Shown: piece by piece, positions 8,063 through 11,584 of the stretch | Numbering within the stretch: the first letter of the stretch is position 1 | How the letters are laid out: the number at the start of each line of letters is the position of its first letter | NCBI GenBank assembly: GCA_947255165.1 | Contig: CAMYFZ010000057.1 | Span: 1-11,584, forward strand | Reading direction: 5' to 3' | DNA: 11,584 nt | Origin: an uncultured Varibaculum sp. | GTDB taxonomy: Bacteria; Actinomycetota; Actinomycetes; Actinomycetales; Actinomycetaceae | Made by a program: the position numbers and the translations under genes | Notes under the pieces: generated by a model | Seen by the model: the letters and a program-made list of their open reading frames with translations, nothing else | Database searches by the model: none | What the model was told of the DNA's origin: nothing

Positions 8063-8808
8063 TTTGCCTTCTTCCAGGGGATTAAGATGCGCTCGGCCAG
8101 TTCTACCAGCAGATAGGCCGCTAAGGTCATCAAGGTCAAGATTCCGGCTCCGAAGAACACTAATTCTGTTCGGAAAGATCCTTGGGCAGTGAGGAGGTAA
8201 ATCCCCAAACCATTTTCTGCCCCCACGAACTCGGCGGTGGCGGCAGTGGCGGGACCGTAGGTGACCGCGATGCGCAGTCCGGTCATAAAGTCTCCCAGGG
8301 CTGCCGGCATTCGCAGATGGGCGAATATCCAGGCGGGGGAGGCTCCCAGAGAGCGCGCCACATCTATCTGGTCGCGCGAGGGTGCAGAGAGACCTTTAGT
8401 GAAAGCCACGATCAGTGGGAAAACCCCAAACAAGGCCACCAGGAGGATTTTCGAGGTCATACCAAAGCCGAACCAGATAATCAGCAGGGGAGCGATGGCC
8501 ACTACAGGAATCGTTTGGGAGATTACCAGCAGCGGCATCACCGCTTTACCGAATGTTTTCGCCCGCCACAGGGCGAAAGAAATCGCTATCCCGGAAATAA
8601 TCGCTAGCGAGGTACCCGCCAGTACTTCAATCAAAGTTACTTGCGTGGCTAGCGAGGCCGCCGGCCAGTCTGCTATCCCGGCTTTTATAATCACGCTGGG
8701 GGCAGGCAGCAATTTGGGGTTAACTTGCCCCAGACGGCACACACCTTCCCACAGTGCCAGGGTCAGCAGGACCAGACCGGCGGCGACTAGACGCGAGCTA
8801 TGTTTCAT
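8059..8808 (-). CDS. thiX: ABC transporter permease (ThiX-like, thiamine-precursor uptake)
   Basis: 249-residue inner-membrane subunit with about six hydrophobic helices and a BPD_transp_1-type core. The cytoplasmic coupling (EAA) loop reads DVARSLGASPAWIFAHLRMP at about 149-168, and is followed by the family's characteristic EFVGAENGLG near 193-202, as in SsuC/TauC/ThiX permeases. It would form the homodimeric channel for the substrate delivered by the lipoprotein next door. The start ATG overlaps the lipoprotein stop (ATGA at 8805-8808) and the stop overlaps the ATPase start. No separate Shine-Dalgarno is visible, so expression probably depends on coupling to the upstream cistron. Confidence 0.91.
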   Translation of the reverse strand: MKHSSRLVAAGLVLLTLALWEGVCRLGQVNPKLLPAPSVIIKAGIADWPAASLATQVTLIEVLAGTSLAIISGIAISFALWRAKTFGKAVMPLLVISQTIPVVAIAPLLIIWFGFGMTSKILLVALFGVFPLIVAFTKGLSAPSRDQIDVARSLGASPAWIFAHLRMPAALGDFMTGLRIAVTYGPATAATAEFVGAENGLGIYLLTAQGSFRTELVFFGAGILTLMTLAAYLLVELAERILIPWKKAK

Positions 8809-9836
8809 TTACTGGTGGTTTTGGCTAGGAATTCGTTGGTTACTACCTCGGGGGCGGAAATCTTTTGACTGTAGGGTTTTCCATCTCCGTCAGCAACCAG
8901 CTTTTGCTCAATAATGAAGTCCAAGTAGCTTTGCCACTTGTCCATATCGGCGTGACCGACAGTGCCGGCCGCATCTGGCCAATACTCTTTGGAAAGTTTT
9001 TCCTGGGAGGCATTAACCAGTTTGGCATCTAGCTTTGCCTGCGGATTAGCGTCCATCAGGATCTTAGCGGCCTCTTTGGGGTGGTCTATCGCCCACTGGT
9101 AACCTTTCTGGGTGGCTTGCACGAAGGCGCGCACCAGCTGCGGATTATCTTTGATTAGATCTGCGCGAGTGGATATCCCCAACAGAGCGGGGGTAGTAGG
9201 CACCCCGTACTTTTCGTAGTCAAAGTAGCGTAGCTTATAGCCGGCTTGCTCGGCCTCGATCCCTTCCCAGGTAGATAGGAGTTCCGCAAAGTCGGCGCGT
9301 TCTTGTTCTACTGCCTGCAAGGTTTGGGCGCCGGCGACTACTTTTTTGAAATCTCCTTTGCCGCCGTCCTTTTGAATCAGCATTCTGGTGGCAATATGTT
9401 GATAACCGCCGCCGAATTCAGCGAGGGTTTTACCGTCTAAATCCCGGGGACGCTGGATAGCGGCCTTATCCAAGAATCCCACCATATAGGAGGATTTGGG
9501 TTGCAGGTTGAACACCATTTTGATTCCCAGGTTCGAGGCTTTTGCGGAGGCGATCGAGTCGGTTCCGGAGAACCCGAAATCGGCGCCTTTGGCAGCCATT
9601 ACTGATTCCACGCCACTCTTAGAAAAGCCCATTACCTTTACGTTTAGTCCCGCTTCCCGGTAAAAACCTTTTTCTTGGGCGACATAGATCCCAGTGTGGT
9701 TAGTGTTAGGAGTCCAGTCCAAAATAACCGAAGTGTTCTTTAATTCAGGATCTTTGGTTGCTGAACTAGATCCGGTGGAACACCCCGCCAGGGTTAGGGC
9801 TAGAGTGCAGGCTAAAGCCGTAGCTATTTTGCGCAT
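8805..9836 (-). CDS. thiY: ThiY-like NMT1-family substrate-binding lipoprotein (HMP/formylaminopyrimidine)
   Basis: 343-residue extracytoplasmic binding protein anchored as a lipoprotein: MRK, a hydrophobic stretch, then lipobox LAGC with Cys19. The mature part opens with LDWTPNTNHTGIYVA (39-53), nearly the ThiY signature. ThiY proteins bind N-formyl-4-amino-5-aminomethyl-2-methylpyrimidine, a thiamine breakdown product, or related HMP. The blocks that follow, DFGFSGTDS and STWEGIEAE, are typical of the fold. The frame is open upstream to 9902, but starting at the ATG at 9836 puts the signal peptide right at the N-terminus. That start overlaps the kinase stop by 13 bases. The upstream GAAAG-rich tract is a weak ribosome site, so coupling is likely. 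The exact pyrimidine bound is inferred. Confidence 0.92.
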   Translation of the reverse strand: MRKIATALACTLALTLAGCSTGSSSATKDPELKNTSVILDWTPNTNHTGIYVAQEKGFYREAGLNVKVMGFSKSGVESVMAAKGADFGFSGTDSIASAKASNLGIKMVFNLQPKSSYMVGFLDKAAIQRPRDLDGKTLAEFGGGYQHIATRMLIQKDGGKGDFKKVVAGAQTLQAVEQERADFAELLSTWEGIEAEQAGYKLRYFDYEKYGVPTTPALLGISTRADLIKDNPQLVRAFVQATQKGYQWAIDHPKEAAKILMDANPQAKLDAKLVNASQEKLSKEYWPDAAGTVGHADMDKWQSYLDFIIEQKLVADGDGKPYSQKISAPEVVTNEFLAKTTSK

Positions 9837-10957
9837 GCTTTTTCTTTCGCTAGTTGATTGATGGTTGATAAATATTTTTTGCCTGGTTCGGTCAGGAACC
9901 ATTGGCTATGACCCTGGAACCCAATATTCCAGGCCCAGTCTTTAATCTGCGGATCGATTGGAGCGAGCAGGTCGTATTCGATAGCAGAAAGGGAAAACTC
10001 GACGTTACACAGGGAAATCATGGCGCCGAGCATCTCGGTTTCCTCTCCCGACAGCGGCCAGACCTGCCCGTAGCCACTTAGTAAGTCGCCAGCGACTTCT
10101 GGCCAGTAGCTGTCGGTTTTCCCCTCGGTAATACTTATCCAGTCGATGCTGTGGCGTTCCAGGAGGACCGCCAGGTCAAAAAGCGAGGGATTTGGGCAGG
10201 CGAGTCCAAAATCAATCAGGGAAGTAATCTCATTTCCTTCCCAAAAAGTATTGGAAACATGCAGGTCGCCGTGGGTAAAGTAGCGCGGGGCTCTCTTGAG
10301 GGGGGTAAGCATTTTTGCAAACGGCCGCAAGGGTTCTAGCGCGCCCGCTAAGTCGGATCCGTTTTCTTTCAAATAAGAGTCAAGTACCGGGTGGGTATTT
10401 AAGAAGTCCGCTAACCGCGCCAGCGGGTCTCCCAGCATTAGCTCTATCCGGTTTTGATAGGGGCCGGGTTCTAGCGGCAACGGTTTTATTTTTTGACTGG
10501 CTAGGCGCAGCCGGCCAGCTAGCCTCCCCAGTTCCACCGCCTCTTCGCTGGTTTTCGGCGGTAGCCAGGAGCGCAGATCCCGGTAGCGGTCTTGCCCAGG
10601 GGCGCCTTGGGAAGCCTCAAAAATCCACTCTCCTAAGCGGAGCGCGGTTCCCCCGGGGGTGAAAGAGAAAAAACGCGGGGTAGAAAAGCCATTTTCTGCC
10701 AGTTGATTGACAAAGGAGTGTTTAGTCTCCAGCTCGTTTTCGCTGACCAGATGGTGGTGGTAGCACTTTAAAAACACTTGCTTGCCGTTATCAGTCGTCA
10801 CTAGCGCAGCGGCGGCCATGGGACGGGAAGAGGGGGAGAGATCTGCTATTCGCTCCTCGCGAAACTTTGGGATTTCAGCTAAAACTTCGGCGGATTGACT
10901 GGCGCTAAGGGGTGGCCACTGGTTATTTACCACTTCTAGCTGTTCTTCCCGGTCCAT
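9824..10957 (-). CDS. Aminoglycoside-phosphotransferase-fold small-molecule kinase in the thiamine operon
   Basis: 377 residues with an APH/choline-kinase-type fold. Lys64 in VFLKCY is the likely ATP-contacting lysine. The catalytic loop is HGDLHVSN (229-236; Asp231, Asn236) and the Mg2+-binding IDFG is at 248-251 (Asp249). All key residues are intact, so it should be an active kinase. It is the first gene after the TPP riboswitch, and its start codon is within reach of the riboswitch expression platform; GGAGG at 10963-10967 precedes the ATG. Its last 13 bases overlap the binding-protein gene. Thiamine kinase ThiK belongs to the same superfamily. The operon context argues for phosphorylating an imported thiamine precursor (HMP or an aminopyrimidine) or thiamine itself, but the substrate cannot be read from the sequence. 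An antibiotic-resistance role is unlikely here. Confidence 0.88.
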   Translation of the reverse strand: MDREEQLEVVNNQWPPLSASQSAEVLAEIPKFREERIADLSPSSRPMAAAALVTTDNGKQVFLKCYHHHLVSENELETKHSFVNQLAENGFSTPRFFSFTPGGTALRLGEWIFEASQGAPGQDRYRDLRSWLPPKTSEEAVELGRLAGRLRLASQKIKPLPLEPGPYQNRIELMLGDPLARLADFLNTHPVLDSYLKENGSDLAGALEPLRPFAKMLTPLKRAPRYFTHGDLHVSNTFWEGNEITSLIDFGLACPNPSLFDLAVLLERHSIDWISITEGKTDSYWPEVAGDLLSGYGQVWPLSGEETEMLGAMISLCNVEFSLSAIEYDLLAPIDPQIKDWAWNIGFQGHSQWFLTEPGKKYLSTINQLAKEKACAK

Positions 10958-10982
10958 CTGTGCCTCCTAAATATGCGCACAG
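10958..10982 (-). promoter_or_regulatory. Putative RBS-sequestering hairpin of the TPP riboswitch
   Basis: On the minus strand CTGTGC (10977-10982) is fully complementary to GCACAG (10958-10963), which lies between the GGAGG Shine-Dalgarno (10963-10967) and the ATG at 10957. The hairpin places the ribosome site in its loop and stem, suggesting control at translation initiation rather than by termination; no U-tract is present. Confidence 0.55.
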
Positions 10983-10987
10983 GTGAA

Positions 10988-11070
10988 CCAGCTTCCTGCG
11001 CCAGCATTACCTGGATCAGGTGTAACGGTCGAAGCGTTTTGCTTCCTCTCAGCTTGAAAGCTCCCGTGCT
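10988..11070 (-). promoter_or_regulatory. TPP (thiamine pyrophosphate) riboswitch
   Basis: On the minus strand the aptamer shows the conserved thi-box elements in order: GGGAGC on the 5' side, CTGAGA (P2/J2-3 pyrimidine sensor), a small variable stem (GAAGC/GCTTC), then ACCTGATCCAGGTAATG and CTGGCGCAGGAAG (P4/P5 and the diphosphate-binding side). These match the consensus closely. The element lies directly upstream of the kinase gene and should repress the whole five-gene operon when TPP is plentiful. Confidence 0.96.
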
Positions 11071-11076
11071 ACTAGT

Positions 11077-11085
11077 AGCGTACCA
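11077..11085 (-). promoter_or_regulatory. Candidate extended -10 promoter of the thiamine operon
   Basis: The minus strand reads TGGTACGCT, an extended -10 (TGN plus TANNNT). Transcription would start near 11070, exactly where the TPP aptamer's 5' strand begins. No good -35 is visible. Confidence 0.45.
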
Positions 11086-11099
11086 GAGGATCGACGAAT

Positions 11100-11129
11100 T
11101 TGGTTTGCGCCCTCAAATTCCGGTAACGT
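11100..11129 (+). promoter_or_regulatory. Candidate promoter for tRNA-Val
   Basis: TTGGTT (11100-11105) and TAACGT (11124-11129) are spaced 18 bp apart and would start transcription a few bases before the tRNA. The region is shared, back to back, with the thiamine operon promoter. CTCAAA (11112-11117) and TTTGAG (11132-11137) form a short inverted repeat across the -10 box. Confidence 0.35.
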
Positions 11130-11142
11130 AGTTTGAGTTCAA

Positions 11143-11214
11143 GGGCCATTGGCGCAGGGGTAGCGCGCTTCCTTCACACGGAAGAGGTCACTGGTTCGAA
11201 ACCAGTATGGCCCA
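11143..11214 (+). tRNA. tRNA-Val (anticodon CAC)
   Basis: The acceptor stem GGGCCAT/ATGGCCC is perfect, with discriminator A at 11214. The D arm is GGCGCAGGGGTAGCGC. The anticodon stem CTTCC/GGAAG encloses TTCACAC with CAC at 11175-11177, decoding GTG. The T arm is CTGGTTCGAAACCAG. Length is 72 nt with no encoded CCA. It ends 10 bases before the stop of the convergent aminopeptidase gene. Confidence 0.96.
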
Positions 11215-11224
11215 CCGCTATCAG

Positions 11225-11584
11225 CTATTTCTGCAGGTAAGACTGCATTATCTTCGCCATCTCCACCTGGTCACTAAGGGCACACATTTCCCGGGCAGAG
11301 TGCATTGACAAAATCGGCACCCCCACATCAATAGTGGTTATCCCTAGGCGGGTAGCAGTCATGGGGGCAATAGTTGACCCACAGGTGACATCATTGTTCG
11401 AAACAAAGCATTGAGTCTTAACTCCGCAGCGCCTGGCCGCGTCGTTCCAAAGGTGCCAACCGTTAGCGTCGGTGGCATAGCGCTGGGAGGCATTGAGTTT
11501 AAGTACCGGTCCGGATCCCATCATCGGCCGGGTGTCGGGGTCGTGTTTTTCGGGATAGTTGGGGTTTACCGAGTGGGCAACATC
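11225..11584 (-). CDS. M18-family aminopeptidase, C-terminal part (partial)
   Basis: The frame is open from the window edge to a TAG at 11225-11227, giving the last 119 residues. It begins DVAHSVNPNYPEKHDPD, matching the M18 (aspartyl aminopeptidase/DNPEP, ApeB) block whose first Asp is a metal ligand. It continues with GPVLKLNASQRYATD, NNDVTCGSTIAP, and DVGVPILSMHSARE, whose His is the second-domain metal ligand. M18 enzymes are cytosolic zinc exopeptidases that form large dodecamers and remove N-terminal residues, often acidic ones. Both visible metal ligands are intact, so nothing suggests a pseudogene. Two adjacent internal ATG codons give an apparent short ORF of 99 residues, but the reading frame and the homology clearly extend past the window. 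It is convergent with tRNA-Val. Confidence 0.94.
   Translation of the reverse strand, partial: DVAHSVNPNYPEKHDPDTRPMMGSGPVLKLNASQRYATDANGWHLWNDAARRCGVKTQCFVSNNDVTCGSTIAPMTATRLGITTIDVGVPILSMHSAREMCALSDQVEMAKIMQSYLQK

Noticed and set aside
8182..8914. Plus-strand ORFs of 141 and 217 residues opposite the permease gene
   Set aside because: Antisense shadows; the Arg/Gly/Pro-rich composition is typical of non-coding frames in this GC range.
9837..9902. 22-residue extension of the ThiY-like lipoprotein from an upstream start
   Set aside because: It would bury the signal peptide; the ATG at 9836 gives a standard lipoprotein leader.

Overview
This window looks like a chromosomal segment from a moderate-GC actinobacterium. 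An Actinomycetaceae-type organism (Actinomyces/Varibaculum/Mobiluncus relatives) is my best guess. The basis is a CtpE-type P-ATPase that closely resembles my recollection of the mycobacterial protein, TANNNT-type -10 boxes, a probable leaderless GTG start for uvrB, and the general feel of the proteins. I see no insertion sequence, phage gene, CRISPR array or plasmid module.

Left third (1-5098, + strand): the 3' end of an unrecognised gene, a tRNA-Pro(GGG) on the minus strand, then uvrB (nucleotide excision repair), whose stop overlaps the TTG start of a CtpE-like cation-transporting P-type ATPase. Centre (5099-6345): a probable yybP-ykoY manganese riboswitch leads into a TerC-family membrane protein. 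A long, nearly perfect inverted repeat then serves as terminator between convergent transcription units.

Right half (6352-11080, - strand): a five-gene operon headed by a clear TPP (thiamine pyrophosphate) riboswitch. In transcription order it encodes an APH-fold small-molecule kinase, a ThiY/NMT1-type lipoprotein that binds a pyrimidine thiamine precursor, an inner-membrane permease (ThiX-like), an ATPase (ThiZ-like), and a second NMT1-type protein with no signal peptide. The first four genes overlap one another and the fifth has its own strong ribosome binding site. The likely job is scavenging HMP or a related thiamine-degradation pyrimidine when TPP is low. The kinase and the signal-less binding protein are the parts the standard ThiXYZ model does not explain, and together they are the best candidate for something under-described.

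Right end (11143-11584): tRNA-Val(CAC) on the + strand, its promoter region shared with the divergent thiamine operon, then the 3' part of an M18-family aminopeptidase gene on the - strand, convergent with the tRNA and running off the window.

The gene-free stretches are all short (under 150 bases) and are largely accounted for by promoters, riboswitches and the terminator.
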